Part shown: piece by piece, positions 12,053 to 23,351 of the stretch
Position numbering within the stretch: position 1 is the first letter of the stretch
Layout of the letters: each line of letters opens with the position of its first letter
Assembly: GCA_003415625.1 (NCBI GenBank)
Contig: PYIU01000002.1
Coordinates: 7,006,001-7,070,000 of the forward strand
Direction: 5' to 3'
Source of the DNA: Aquanectria penicillioides
Lineage: Eukaryota; Ascomycota; Sordariomycetes; Hypocreales; Nectriaceae
DNA length: 64,000 nt
Program-made: the position numbers and the translations under genes
Notes under the pieces: generated by a model
Seen by the model: the letters and a program-made list of their open reading frames with translations, nothing else
What the model was told of the DNA's origin: nothing
Databases searched by the model: none

Positions 12053-13853
12053 TGTGGAGGATTACGGCGAGCAAAGAAGGATTCAAGTAAAGGACAAGAA
12101 GGAACGGAAGGGTGAGAAAAATACAATGGCCAGAGAATGGGGACACAAGTTCGCGGATTGAAGATCGATCGTGAAGGGTGGAATTGGTCAGCAACGGTGG
12201 AGCACCTGCGGCATCTTCAATTGATGATTAAGGTGATAAAATAAAAAAACAGCTGTATGGAGCATCTCTATTCCGAATCTCCGGTGGGGAGTAAGAAAAT
12301 AATACATAATTAAAAAGTGAGCAAAATAATGCGCAAGAAAAAAAAGGCGCGAGCCGAGTATTAGCCGGCGGATGGCGATAAGGTGCTTATCAGCAAGCTC
12401 CGTGCTGTGCCCTGATGACGAACAGCAAGGGACGAGTGAGTGAGTGATGTTGTAGATTAGCGTCGTCGGGCCTGTGTCTAGTGATGTAGTTGGCACGCGA
12501 CGCCAAATGCACGCAGGCCCAAGCAAGCGAGAAGAAGAAACGACCAGATGAGAACTTGCATGCCGATGGGGGTACGTACCTCTCTCTTTTCGGCCATAAT
12601 CAGCACGACAGCATCATGGCGTTACATGAGGCGCTGCTCACCCCCGGAGGGCCCATGTGAGACCGGATAGTTACCGCATCATGCCATGTACATGTAATAG
12701 ACCCCGTTTTCTCAGTCTCGACCTCTAGCTCGTCCATGTAGCTCGTCTAGCTCCCTCTCTCCTCCGACTTGACTCTTGAAGGACGGATTTAGTTGGTTAG
12801 GCCGAAGGCGGAGATGGGGAGTGCTAACATTCCGTCCACTCTCGTGCCTCATCTCTCATGTCTCGCCGGTCCACAACCACAGCCGCCGGAAAAGCACAAA
12901 GCTTATATTCGCCCCCTCCCACATCCCATGGGCACCCAGCAGGCGATGACTTAGCGGCCCTTTCTCCCGTTTTTACTTTTGGGCTTTTGCGGAACGGGGC
13001 GGATTGGACGGACTGAACCCCATCCAGTATAAGAACGCAAGCTGACGCCCCGAAAAAGCCAAAACCGAGTGTCGCCGTCTCGCTCGAAAAAGTAGATACA
13101 AGACCCGGGCCAGCCCAGCTAAGGCAGCAAGAGAGAGAAGAGTGACACGCCCAAAGAAAGGGACCGTGAAAAAGTGAGAGAGAAAGAGAGAAAGAGCCGT
13201 AGCGTTCCGTCCATCCCACTCCCGTCTCCGGCCGTCGCTCCCGCTCGCTTTCGGTCTCACACGGCGACTCGAATCCAACTCCCTCCCAGTGCATATTCGC
13301 CACTCACGGAAACCGGAAACGCGCGCTTCCCAGGCCCGGGGCTGAGAGCCTAGGAGCTCATAGGTGCTTTTTCCTTTTTGGGTGAGGTGGTGGCGGGCCC
13401 CAGCGAGCAGCAACAAGCAGCGGCGAGCACCATCCAGTCGCATTTTTCCCCTTTGGCCACAAAACAAGCAAACCTGCGATCCTATCCCGAGATCTAAACA
13501 GATATCGATCGGCCGGCTCTTCTTCTTGTTCTTCTTCTTTTTTTTCTCCCTCCCACATTTTGGCAAATCGCGCGATTTAACACGGACACAACTCCAGCAG
13601 CAACAATCGGCAGTTCAGCCACCCGAGACACAGCGCACGACAGCATTCATCTAAGCTCCCTGATCCCGCCTCCTCTCGGGCCTCTCTCGACCCCCACAAC
13701 CTCAAAGACGAGAGCTCCTCTCCCTCTCCTCGCGAGATCAACCACGCTGCACTACAAGAAAGCCATCCCTTGCAAAGCTCGAGCATCTGCGCACACACAC
13801 AGCTCATCCCGCAAACCTCCAACCTCCTCGTCAAGCAAACAGCTTCCCCCGCA
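12053..13853. promoter_or_regulatory. Divergent promoter region between Mia40 and thiamine pyrophosphokinase
   Basis: About 1.8 kb separating two divergent genes. The thiamine-kinase side (13.5-13.85 kb) is rich in C/T tracts and CA repeats and probably holds its 5' UTR. Open frames on the minus strand near 12.8-13.6 kb are low-complexity (Lys/Glu, Ser/Leu) and have no domain. No thiamine riboswitch core was recognised. Confidence 0.5.
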
Positions 13854-14909
13854 ATGGCCTCGTCGCAGCCGCAGTCGTCCTTCGACTGGCGCCCCGCCAA
13901 GCTCCTCCAGGACTACAACGTGACGCAGGACTTTGCCCTCATCGTGCTTAACCAGCCGCTGAAGCACGGCAACAACCTGCGCAGGCTGTGGAAGAACTGT
14001 ACGTAGCTCATGCATATCGTTGCTTCCCCCTCGCTCCCCTTCTCGCTGTGCAAGGAACAAAGTTGCTCACAAGACATACAGCGGCTCTCAGGGTGGCGGC
14101 CGACGGCGGAGCTAATCGCTTGCATGCGCTGTCGTCATTTCATGGCAAGTTTGTACGTCTTCTCAATATCTTGTTCTTCTCCTTCATTGGATATATACAC
14201 ACATTATACACATATTATCCACACATCCCGTCCCCATCCCTATATATAACATCATATCATCTCGCACAGACACAACGACATATGTAGCTCCCCCGGTCCA
14301 CATACTAACGGCCGCCATGCTCACTAGTCCAACCTACAACTGATCATCGGTGATCTCGACTCTGTCACTCCAGCTGTCCGCGACTTCTACACCTCGCAAC
14401 CCTGTCCCGCAACTGTCATCCACGACCCTGACCAGAACTCGACCGACTTCGGCAAGGCCATCAACTGGATCCGCAAGGAGTGCCCCGAGGGCATCGACAT
14501 CGTCGCCCTCGGCGGAATCGGCGGCCGGGTCGACCAGGGCCTCAGCCAGCTCCACCACCTGTACGGCTTCCAGACCGACCCCTCCTACGCGGAGGGCCGC
14601 GTCTACCTGCTCTCCGGCTCCAGCTTGACCTTCCTGCTCAAGGCCGGCACGCACCAGATCCAGGTCCGCGAGGACGGCGAGGAGGACGTCTTTGGCAAGC
14701 ACGTTGGCATCATCCCGCTCCAGGGCCCCAGCGTCATCTCCACCAAGGGCCTCGAGTGGGACGTCACCGACTGGACCACCGAGATTGGAGGCCGGCTGAG
14801 CACCAGCAACCACGTCCTGCCCGAGACGTATGTGGTGCAGGTCGTGACGGACAAGGACGTGCTCTTTACGATAGCCCTGAGACAGGTCGACGGCGAGGAA
14901 GTGGAGTGA
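13854..14909 (+). CDS. Thiamine pyrophosphokinase
   Basis: Model: exons 13854-13998, 14082-14152 and 14328-14909, giving 798 nt (265 aa) in frame. The enzyme transfers pyrophosphate from ATP to thiamine, making the cofactor thiamine diphosphate in the cytosol (yeast THI80). Family marks seen in order: FALIVLNQPL; RLWKNS, completed across the first junction; VAADGGANRLHAL; IIGDLDSV, the metal-binding GDxDS block; DQNSTDFGKAI, the D-x-x-x-T-D-F-x-K motif; and VALGGIGGRVDQ. The C-terminal beta domain includes LLSGSSLTFLLKAG, GPSVISTKGLEWD and LSTSNHV. Length is usual for the fungal enzyme. The start is the first ATG (MASSQPQSS) after a pyrimidine-rich leader. The 175-base second intron is the longest in the gene. 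Confidence 0.95.
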
Positions 14910-15201
14910 GTGAGGAGCAGGCAGCGAGTGCCTTGGTGACGGGATGAGAGATGTGGTATGACATGGCAAATAATTGACACCTCCAAGACGAGAGGATAGA
15001 ACAAGACAAAAAAAAATTAGGAAAACTCCCAAACACCTCGCTGATGCCCAACCTGCGTTTCCTTAGATGCTGTAATCCGTCCTTGCTTGCTTTGCTTTTT
15101 TGTTTCCCGTCTCATTCTCTTTCTTTCTCGGGCATCTCTCCCCTCAATATTCGTGCTGTTTGCGTTCTTGCTTCCATATTGATCCTACTGCCATACCCCA
15201 A

Positions 15202-15998
15202 TCATCGCAGGAAGTGAAGGACCAGCCAGCAGAAGAGGAAGAAGATGACCACGCCAGCGGCAAAAATCCACTTGTCCTCTCGTGCCCTCCGCTCGACCAT
15301 ACGGATCGTGTCGCCGCTGATGCCCAAGGTGTTGCCCACGCTGTAAAGGCGCTTCTGGGTGCTCTTGAGCATCTCGCGCTGCTGGCCCAGGTCACCCAGG
15401 ACGGCTTGTCCACGGGCAATGTACTCGTCGAGGGCCGAGTTGGTGTTGGAGAAGAAGTTCTGCTCGCGGAAGGCGTGGGCCTCGCGCATCTCCTCGCCCG
15501 ACCCGGTGGTCAACGGGCCATTGGCGGCGTGCGTCGCGTGGCGCGGCGCAAATGCTGACTGCGTCGTCGTCGTGGCGTTTGCGTACGGGTTCTCGGGCGT
15601 GGCATTGTACGGCCGGCGGCCGAGCAGCTCGGTGCGGTTGGACTGGTGCTGGGCCTCGTCGCGGGCCTTTTTCAGGGAGTCGACCTGGGTGCGAAAGTCG
15701 GACAGGTCTTCGCGGAATCGCTTGACGCGCTCGTAGGCCTCTTCCTGCTTCTTTGGGACAATCTCCTGGCGGGCCAGGCTCTGGTACTCGTCGAGGGTCT
15801 TGGTGAAGGAGGCCATGGAGGCAGACACGTTGCCAATGTCGGCGGGCGATGCCTGGGGCTTGGAGTTGAGTTTCGAGAGCTCTGCGCGCAGAGACTTGCT
15901 CTGCCGCAGGGCAGAGTTGTATGAAATATTCTATTTAACACCAGCATTAGAAGAAATTCCCCCGAGCTTTCCTTTTTACGTCGCTGCAAACTTACCAT
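15202..15998 (-). CDS. bos1: Golgi Qb-SNARE Bos1 (membrin-like)
   Basis: Model on the minus strand: 15998-15996 (the ATG alone), intron 15995-15931, then 15930-15202, giving 243 aa. The whole first coding exon is the start codon, followed directly by GTAAGT; exon 2 continues NISYNSALRQSKSLRAEL, which matches the start of Bos1 proteins. Bos1 is the Qb SNARE for fusion of ER-derived vesicles with the Golgi. Seen: an N-terminal helical region, a Q/N/T-rich linker, a SNARE helix (residues ~160-220, with GQQREMLKSTQKRLYSVGNTLGIS), and a single C-terminal anchor (WIFAAGVVIFFLFCWLVLHF). It converges on thiamine pyrophosphokinase with ~290 bases between the stops. Confidence 0.92.
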
Positions 15999-16750
15999 GA
16001 TTGTGTTGTTTTCTGGCGTGCTCAACGTTGCCAACTGCCCTACGGTCAGCTTCTCATGATGTGTTTTTGGCCACTTGCATGGGTCCTTCACATGCAGCAG
16101 AGGCCAGATCTCCCGGAATCGGAATAACCCTTAATTCCGGTACTTGGCACAGGGATGCACGCCATCTGATCTACAGGCAGTTAGGCACATCTCGCACCAT
16201 GCTGACACGATCATCCATGTTCTTTACAAGCCGGCAAAATTATCACGGTAAAATATCCATTGCGACGTCACCCTTTTAGGCCATCGCTATCATGTCAGGT
16301 TGGACTCTCTTCTGCCAAGTAGCCCCGTTTCAGCCCTTTGAGAACGAGTGACCATGGGTCGATACTTGTATTCACCGAGCCCACAATGTTCAGTCGGCAC
16401 TACCCACAACAACAAGCAAGCTCATGGTCATAGTACACAAATTTGTTAAATCTCGGGATTAAATAAATTATCTCCATTTCTCCACATCTGCTCTCTCTCC
16501 CAGTTAGCTTTGCTGGTATTGAGGGAAGTGCTGCCTTGCTTGGCCCCTCCAATCACCCAGGACTTTTGCCGAGCTCGGCACCGAAGTGGGCACTTATCTC
16601 ACAGACTCTCAACGCGGACATAATGAATGTATTTCCCTGTCCGGCTCGTAGTTATATAAGTAATCGACTTTGTCTCTCACCTCAGATGCTGCAGCCGAAT
16701 CGTCAAGAGAGTCCCATGAATGCTATTCTGTTGTCGCAGCCACAATCGCA
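15999..16750. promoter_or_regulatory. Divergent promoter region between Bos1 and the MFS gene
   Basis: About 750 bases with the 5' leaders of two divergent genes. No gene, repeat or recognisable operator was identified. A pyrimidine-rich CTCACCTCAG just before 16685 could be a splice acceptor in the MFS leader. Confidence 0.4.
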
Positions 16751-18355
16751 ATGAGTGGTCCGTCAACGTCAACAACGACTCCCGAACCGCACAGTGATGA
16801 CAACTCGGGAGAGCCAGTTCTCACAGGAGGGGATGTTGAAAAACAAGCAGAAACAGTTCAACCTCCCACACCTCCTGTCTATTCCATCTTCACACAATGG
16901 GAAAAGCGCTTGATTGTCCTGGCAGCCGCCATGACGGCCTTCTTCTCCCCTCTGTCGGCCCAGATCTACTTCCCAGCCTTGACAGCTCTCGCCGAGGACT
17001 TTCACGTCTCCGACTCCAAAATCAACCTGACCATTACCACTTACATGATCTTTCAAGGCATCACGCCAATGTTTATTGGATCCTTGGCTGACAGTGGTGG
17101 AAGGCGACCGGCGTATGTCATCTGCTTCACCATTTACATCGCTGCCAATATTGGCCTGGCGCTTGCCCCCAGCTACGGCGCACTCCTAGGTCTTCGATGT
17201 ATTCAATCGGCCGGCTCGAGCAGCACTGTTGCTCTTTGCGTAGCAGTTGTTGCAGATGTCATCACTTCAGCAGAGCGAGGGCAATACGTGGGCTTCACCA
17301 CAGTCCCCGTGGTTCTGGCCCCGTCGCTTGGGCCTGTCATCGGCGGCCTCCTATCCGAGTACCTGGGCTGGCGATCCATATTCTGGTGTCTGACAATTAT
17401 GGCCGGGGTCACCATAGTCCTCGTCGGCATCTTCTTCCCGGAAACGTGCCGCCACATTGTTGGGGATGGATCAATTACCCCACCGCCCATCTATCGGTCT
17501 TTATGGCAAATCATGAAACGCCGACGGAGGTCTACAGACAACGCCAATGGCCGAAGGGCTTCAGATGCTTCCAAGACCAAGTCCACTTTCAAGTTCAAAC
17601 CGCCAAATGTTCTTGAGCCCTTGTTGATGATCTTCCAGCTCGAGACTGGTTTGTTGCTGGGATTTAGCAGCATCGTGTTTGCCGCCTTCTACTGCATCGC
17701 CACTGCGATGCCATCCCTGTTCTCAGATGCTTATGGATTCAACCAAGTCGAAGTTGGTTTAATGTACTTGCCCATCGCAGTTGGGTCTATAGGCGCCGCC
17801 TTGATTGTCGGGCCCGCAATCAACAAGAACTACAAGCGGCATTGCGACAAGCTGGGCATCCCGTATGACCGCTCGCGACAACAAGATCTCTCAGGCTTCC
17901 CCATCGAACGAGCTCGTCTGGAAATTGGCTTTCCCTTACTTGCGCTAGCTGGAGTGAGCATCATTGCCTGGGGCTGGGCTGTCCATGCCAAGGCTCACCC
18001 AGCGGTCCCCAGCATTGTCAGCCTCTTCTTGGGTGTAGGCATGATTGGATTCAATAATACCACCAATGCTCTCCTAGTCGATATCCATCCCGGAAAGGCA
18101 GGTACAGCCACTGCGGCAAACAACCTTACACGATGTCTTGTTGGTGCTGGAGCTTCAGCCGCCATTGTACCTATGATTGACGCTATGGGCGCTGGATGGG
18201 CGTTTACCCTAGTTGGGGCACTGTACTTTGTCACCTGCCCATCGCTAATGGCTTTAATGATCTGGGGCGTCAAGTGGAGACAAGAAAGAGACGAAAAGTT
18301 GGCCAAGAAGAAGGCTGCGAAGGAGGCCAAACGAGCGGGCAAGGAGAATGCGTAA
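16751..18355 (+). CDS. MFS transporter, DHA1 drug:H+ antiporter (QDR/DTR-like)
   Basis: Intronless 534-aa membrane protein. The N-terminal cytosolic tail (Ser/Thr/Glu-rich) precedes about 12 hydrophobic segments. LSAQIYFPALTALAEDF in TM1 and the loop GSLADSGGRRPAY (MFS motif A, modified) are characteristic of the DHA1 quinidine/dityrosine-type antiporters. So are the RCIQSAGSSSTVAL segment and the motif-C-like stretch VLAPSLGPVIGGLLSEYLGW. A charged central loop (KRRRRSTDNANGRR) separates the two six-helix halves, and the tail is Lys-rich (LAKKKAAKEAKRAGKENA). Family members export drugs, polyamines or metabolites at the plasma membrane. The frame is open upstream to an ATG at 16670; I prefer 16751 because the extra 27 residues have no family likeness. 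The P450 550 bases downstream on the same strand could share a function, but that is inference. Confidence 0.88.
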   Translation: MSGPSTSTTTPEPHSDDNSGEPVLTGGDVEKQAETVQPPTPPVYSIFTQWEKRLIVLAAAMTAFFSPLSAQIYFPALTALAEDFHVSDSKINLTITTYMIFQGITPMFIGSLADSGGRRPAYVICFTIYIAANIGLALAPSYGALLGLRCIQSAGSSSTVALCVAVVADVITSAERGQYVGFTTVPVVLAPSLGPVIGGLLSEYLGWRSIFWCLTIMAGVTIVLVGIFFPETCRHIVGDGSITPPPIYRSLWQIMKRRRRSTDNANGRRASDASKTKSTFKFKPPNVLEPLLMIFQLETGLLLGFSSIVFAAFYCIATAMPSLFSDAYGFNQVEVGLMYLPIAVGSIGAALIVGPAINKNYKRHCDKLGIPYDRSRQQDLSGFPIERARLEIGFPLLALAGVSIIAWGWAVHAKAHPAVPSIVSLFLGVGMIGFNNTTNALLVDIHPGKAGTATAANNLTRCLVGAGASAAIVPMIDAMGAGWAFTLVGALYFVTCPSLMALMIWGVKWRQERDEKLAKKKAAKEAKRAGKENA

Positions 18356-18900
18356 AATAGGTAACTTGGATGGATGCATACCCTATACTGGATTGAACAG
18401 AGACGTACTACTATTGAGTCAATTGGTGCATACTTGCTCTAATATTAATCAAAAGTATTTTTTAAGGACGTGATAATTCTCTAGGAAATTGTTGATAGAG
18501 TGTGAGGAAATATAACTTCGTGGATTGCGTTTGTCACTATTTGGGAATGGCATGCAATATGTGTTGGTTGAAACCAATTAGAGTGACGCTGTTGGTGATG
18601 ATTCTAGTGTGGGTCTTCACAACAATCTTTTCGCCAGACAGGCAGAAACTGCCCACAACCATCAAAAGCAAGCCGAGCCCAACTATGTTATCGCAGCACA
18701 TGCGGCCAACGAAATAACCCAGCAGAATCAATAGCGGTCCTCGCTATGTGCTTGAGTCAACAGCTCTTGCATTCGTTGCGCCCATGAGACTAAGACCAAC
18801 TCCCGCGCAGTGAGCTGCCCTGTCTGGAATCGACATTTCGCACAGCGCCACTGTTGCCCGACTTGAAGGTTGTGTCTGTGATGCTTCAACCGTCGATACC
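18356..18900. other. Intergenic region, MFS 3' end to P450 promoter
   Basis: About 545 bases, with AT-rich sequence near 18.43-18.5 kb after the MFS stop. A short open frame on each strand near 18.5-18.7 kb has no recognisable domain. Confidence 0.4.
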
Positions 18901-20668
18901 ATGTGCATTTCCGCTCTTTATGCCGAGATGATATCCCTGGCCAAGCTGATGTTTCAAGCCTTCAACACTGCCCTCATCTCAGTGGTCATCTTGCTCATCA
19001 CCGTCGCCATTTACCGCCTGCTCTTTCATCCACTGGCCTCGATCCCAGGGCCCAAGCTGGCTGCCGTGTCCAGCTTCTGGCACGCATACCACGCTCGCAA
19101 CGGACGCATGGCACACCTGGGGCGAACTTTGCACCGTCGCTATGGACCCATTGTTCGTGTCAGTCCGAATGAGGTCTGGTTCAATACGAAGCAGGCTTTC
19201 CAGGCCATATACGGTGAGTGACGCGAACGCCTGTTACATGCAGATCTCCAAGGCATTCAAGGCTAATGCTCGAAAAGTTGCTGGCAGTGGCTATGAGAAG
19301 TCGGACTTTTACCGTGAGTTTCTCTCCTCTCCACCTTTATTACCAGTCGGCTGACAGTAATCAGTGGCCACAGCCTTGAGCAAGCCTCATCTGAACTGGC
19401 AAATGGACCCTCACTTTCCAGATTCCCTAGACCTTTTGTCTGAACGAGACGTTCAACGGTACCGCCTCCAGCGCCGCCTCATTGGGCCAGTGTACCAGGC
19501 ATCGCATCTACTGCGGCATGAAGCAGTCATCGACGCCGTACTAGAGCGTAGCATCGCTAGGTTGAAAGGCTTCAACGGTGCCGAAGTGGAGCTGAATGAG
19601 TGGATGCACATCATCGCAGTGGAATGCCTTGGCGCCATGGTTCTCTCATGGTCCCCTGGAATGCTCAAGAATGGAACTGACTGGGGATCGGGGCCCCATG
19701 CATATCACAGCTGGAGACGGAAGAGCGTCTTTGGTCTGTTCCCCACCATGGCCAAGTTGGAGTTTCTGCACAAGACGGCCGGTCGTATCTTCAGCACTGC
19801 ATGGGGAGTCAACTTCAAGACGCCTAAGAACTTCAGGCCTTTCTTTCCCGTAAGCCTCTGATTCCACTTTGCACCTCGAGTGATATGCTGACTTTGATAC
19901 CAGGAGGTCGGTAAAAAAATATCTAGACGAGTCAATGCCGCCACTAGACCAAACCCTGCCAAAGACAATAGAAAGGATCTCCTCGCCGACCTGATTCAAC
20001 TCCACAAGAACAAACCCACCTTTACTGATACGTATCTTCGGCGAATGGCCATGACAAACTTTGGCGCTGGACATGAGACAATGGCATCTACTCTAACCTC
20101 TATTGTTGCCATGGTTGGCTCTCATGATCACGTTCGCGCCCGAGTGTCAAAGGAAATCCTCGAGGCCGTGATGCTCACAGAATACGCTACAGTAACACGA
20201 CTTCCATTATTGCAAGCTCTTATAAAAGAGACAAAACGGCTTTTCCCCGTAATCAGCATGTCGCTTCCACGAAAAGTCCCCCAAAGTGGCCTTCATCTCC
20301 ACGACACATTTTTCCCGCCAGGGACAACTGTGGGATGTAACCCGATCGCCTTGCACCGCAATCCAGACATTTTCGGATCAGATGCAGCGGAATTTAGAAT
20401 GGATCGCTGGATTGATTCCGAGCCAGAAATGATCAAAAATATGGAGCGCTTCAGCCTGAGCTGGGGTGGCGGGGCAAGGAGTTGTCCTGGGCGACACTTG
20501 GCCGAGCTCGTTGTGTTCAAGGTTGTTGCTACCTTGATCAAAGAATTTGATATCCAGGCGTCTATACCACCGGAAGATGAAATCCCATCTTACTTTCTGT
20601 CAATGTTGACAGGCGTCAAGGTTCGCTTTGTTGAGAGACGGACTGACATGATGAGTAATGACAAATGA
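18901..20668 (+). CDS. Cytochrome P450 monooxygenase
   Basis: Model: exons 18901-19213, 19278-19313, 19365-19849 and 19904-20668, giving 1,599 nt (532 aa) in frame. A membrane-bound ER P450: N-terminal anchor (ISVVILLITVAIYRLLF) and proline-rich hinge (HPLASIPGPK), C-helix-region HLGRTLHRRYGPIVRVSPNEV, and I-helix AGHET near 333-337. Then come the K-helix ETKR (ExxR), the PERF-like region FRMDRW, and the heme loop WGGGARSCPGRHLAE with the axial cysteine at about residue 472. All catalytic elements are intact, and length is usual. The 36-base second exon was placed by phase and by the continuity of AGSGYEKSDFYLATALSK, so exon 1/2 borders are the least certain part. Substrate unknown; the adjacent MFS exporter suggests a metabolite or detoxification role, without proof. 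Confidence 0.9.
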
Positions 20669-20783
20669 CATGATACGAATAGAGGAAAAAAGAACAGACA
20701 GCTTGGATATCAATTTTTACATACAATAACCTAGAGACAAGAAAAGTTTTAAATAGTACGTAAACTAGCCAATGCCACTCCGT

Positions 20784-23351
20784 TCACGGATTGCATCTCG
20801 TATGATTTCTCCAGTCTGCTAGACATGCCCAGCAGAACTGTCCACCGCATCGTGTGCCTGGAGTTTTTTTTATCAGTCATTGAGCTACCATGAGAATTCA
20901 GTACGAGTTCCAGATACTTACATGTCATATGATTGCAGCCCATCGTCTTTTCAATCCGTGACTTGCACATGGGACAGTTCTTGGCGTGGCGGCTCATCCA
21001 CGCCGTTGTTGCTGCGTCCTCCCCTGTGATGTGGTCAAGGTACTGCTGACACGTCTTCCCCTCGTGCCATGGCACTCTGTGCTGGGAACACATCTCAAAC
21101 CCGCACTCGGAACAACGAACTTGGCCTTTAATGGTGTGTATTTGACCGTTGTTGCAGCCTTGTCTCAGACACCACATGAATCCGGGTTCGGTGCTCAGTT
21201 TCGTCATGAGGCAATACTTGTCGTACCTGTGACCTGTCAGAATCTCCCCTGTTGCACCCCATTCTTTGTTGTGTTCTGGGCCACTCAACTCTGGGTCTAC
21301 TTACAAACTGAGGGTTTCTTTTGAGGCTAAAACACGGATGTCGTCGTAATTGAAAAGCTTTCCGCACCCAAGAGTTGGACAGGTGAGCTTGTCAACTGCC
21401 AGCCTTCCAAGAGACGACACCTGGGAGTCAAGATGCATTGCTAAACACTCTTTGCAAATATCAAAGCCGTGGCTGCATTGTTCCAACACAGTTGATGTTG
21501 GGAACTTGAGCATGTTCAAGATCCAATCATCATCATCATACGGAGCATCCCCGAATGTTGATTTCCAGGATTGTTTGGTATTCATATCGATGTCGAAATA
21601 CGATTCAGAACAAACTTTACACTCCCTCGGCACTTCGTCTCGCTTGAAGTATCGCATAAAGATCGGAACGGCGGTCTTTTGTCCTTTCACGTTGACATCT
21701 ACCATCCGAATGCTCCCAACGTTGAATGACATCAACCGGCCTTCGTCGTCGGGCGTGGTATTTTGAAATTTGGAATCTAGGAATGAAGTCATCTGACCTC
21801 CTTTAAAAAGCCGTAAATGCAAGTCCATAGATATACTGAGAGCCTCCTTGGACGGCTTGGGTGTCAAGTCTTGCAATGCTGCGTGTAGTAGCTGACAGGT
21901 TTGGAACCTCAACAATAGTCAGCCTCATCTCTTATTTTTCATTTTATAGATAGCTATGCTTACATTTGCAAATGCTTATCGATTTGGGTATCACCAAGGG
22001 CTCGTAAGACAGTGGCGATATCGCCTGCGTATTTTGCATTGCGAAGGAAGATCTTGCTCTTGCCGTCCCATACAGACTCCTCGACGTCGGAAATTGTCAT
22101 ATTCAGGGCGCAATTGATGCATATTTTCACTCCATTGGGCGCCAAGTGGCTTGGTAGCTGGGGGAATTCGTGATATTTACCACTCGCCACCTTTTTAGCG
22201 GCGTCAGAGATGAGAAACTTCCAGCGACGGCATTTTGTGCAGAGCTGAAACCAACCGGACACGTTGAATTCTTTCATTAGGGCTGTTCCGTTTAGAGAAT
22301 CCAAAAATTGGATCACTTGCGAAAGATTCAATCTCGAATCAAGGTTTTCCCGAGTCAACGTGACGGATGTTATGTTGTCAGCGCTCGGCACACCTGATCC
22401 CGCAAGATACATCTTTATTCTCTGGAATATCATGAGAGTTCTGGGTGTAAGATGGTTACCGATGTACTTTGAAATAGTAGAAATCTCATCTTGGAGGCTT
22501 TGATATTTTTTTTTCTCGTCACTTATGTCTCGCATAAGATCACTAGCGGTATTCTCCCAGGTTCGCCTCTCGTTGTTTGTGTCCATCACCAGATCATCGA
22601 TGGCATTCTTCCGTTCGCGTTTCTCGTCGCTTAGGTTCTTGGTCAGGGTGCCAATGATGTTCTCGCGTTGGCTCAATGTATTTTCGTAATCGACTAGAGT
22701 TATTCTAAGAGCGTCCATTTCACAAGCCTTGTTTGACAGCATCTGTTTCTCACGTTTTGATTGTTCTCGCAGCCAACGAAGTTCCGACTGCGCGGTATGA
22801 AGTGCCGCGTTGTTCTGACCAATCTCGACTCTCATTCCAACGATTGTGCCGTTGGCATCATCTAGGAAGTGCTTCGTTGCTGCTAGCTGTCCTTCCAGTG
22901 CCTTCTTAGATGCATTTGATTTCCGAACAGTTTCAGCAAGATCTTGGTTCAGACTCTTGTTGTCGGCCGCCATAGCCTCAATAGTCAGGTCTTGTCTCGC
23001 CTTCTGTTGTTTGAGGTCTTCTAGCTGTTTAGCTAGATCCCGGGCGGAAAGTTCTAGACGATTTATTGTCTCCTTTTGAGAACTAAACTCTTGCATCGAA
23101 TCTTGTACAGCTTGCATGGCCGCATGTCCGTGTAAAACCAACTTATCTCGCTCTTCTGCTGCCGCAGGGATTCCTAGGATGATGTCGGCTCCATAGCCCT
23201 CTACACTGGGAATATCAATGTCTAGAAGCAGATCGGGGGAGTTGATGGTCTCTTGGGGGCTATTTGAGTGAGTATTTCTTCGATGTAGGCCTGCACCGGC
23301 TCCAGCCTGTGGTGGCCAGTGATAGACGTCTTGTTCACTGGTGTAGGACAT
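20784..23351 (-). CDS. RBR-type E3 ubiquitin ligase with long coiled coil
   Basis: Model on the minus strand: exons 23351-21964, 21907-21305, 21226-20922 and 20857-20784, giving 2,370 nt (789 aa) with all phases consistent. Residues ~70-300 are a heptad-rich coiled coil. The C-terminal third is a RING-IBR-RING module: RING1 begins CKVCSESYFD and includes CSHGFDICKECL; the IBR has WCLRQGCNNGQ...CSECGFEMCSQHR; RING2 runs CPMCKSRIEKTMGCNHMTC, and after the last intron CGGQFCWACLADW. The cysteine in GCNHM is at the position of the catalytic cysteine of RBR ligases (as in HHARI), so a thioester mechanism is expected. The protein ends 13 residues after RING2. A spliced alternative start at 23479 is phase-compatible (donor near 23401, acceptor just before 23354) and would add ~26 basic residues beginning MPTFTPNIMPLKK. 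Confidence 0.87.

Noticed and set aside
12824..13566. Minus-strand frames upstream of thiamine pyrophosphokinase
   Set aside because: Low-complexity translations of pyrimidine tracts in a promoter/5' UTR; no domain or splice support.
14334..15032. Long minus-strand frame opposite thiamine pyrophosphokinase
   Set aside because: It is the antisense shadow of GC-rich coding exon 3, with Leu/Val/Ala/Asp-biased composition and no domain.
16751..20668. Secondary-metabolite cluster of MFS plus P450
   Set aside because: No synthase, regulator or other tailoring enzyme is adjacent; two genes are not enough to claim a cluster.
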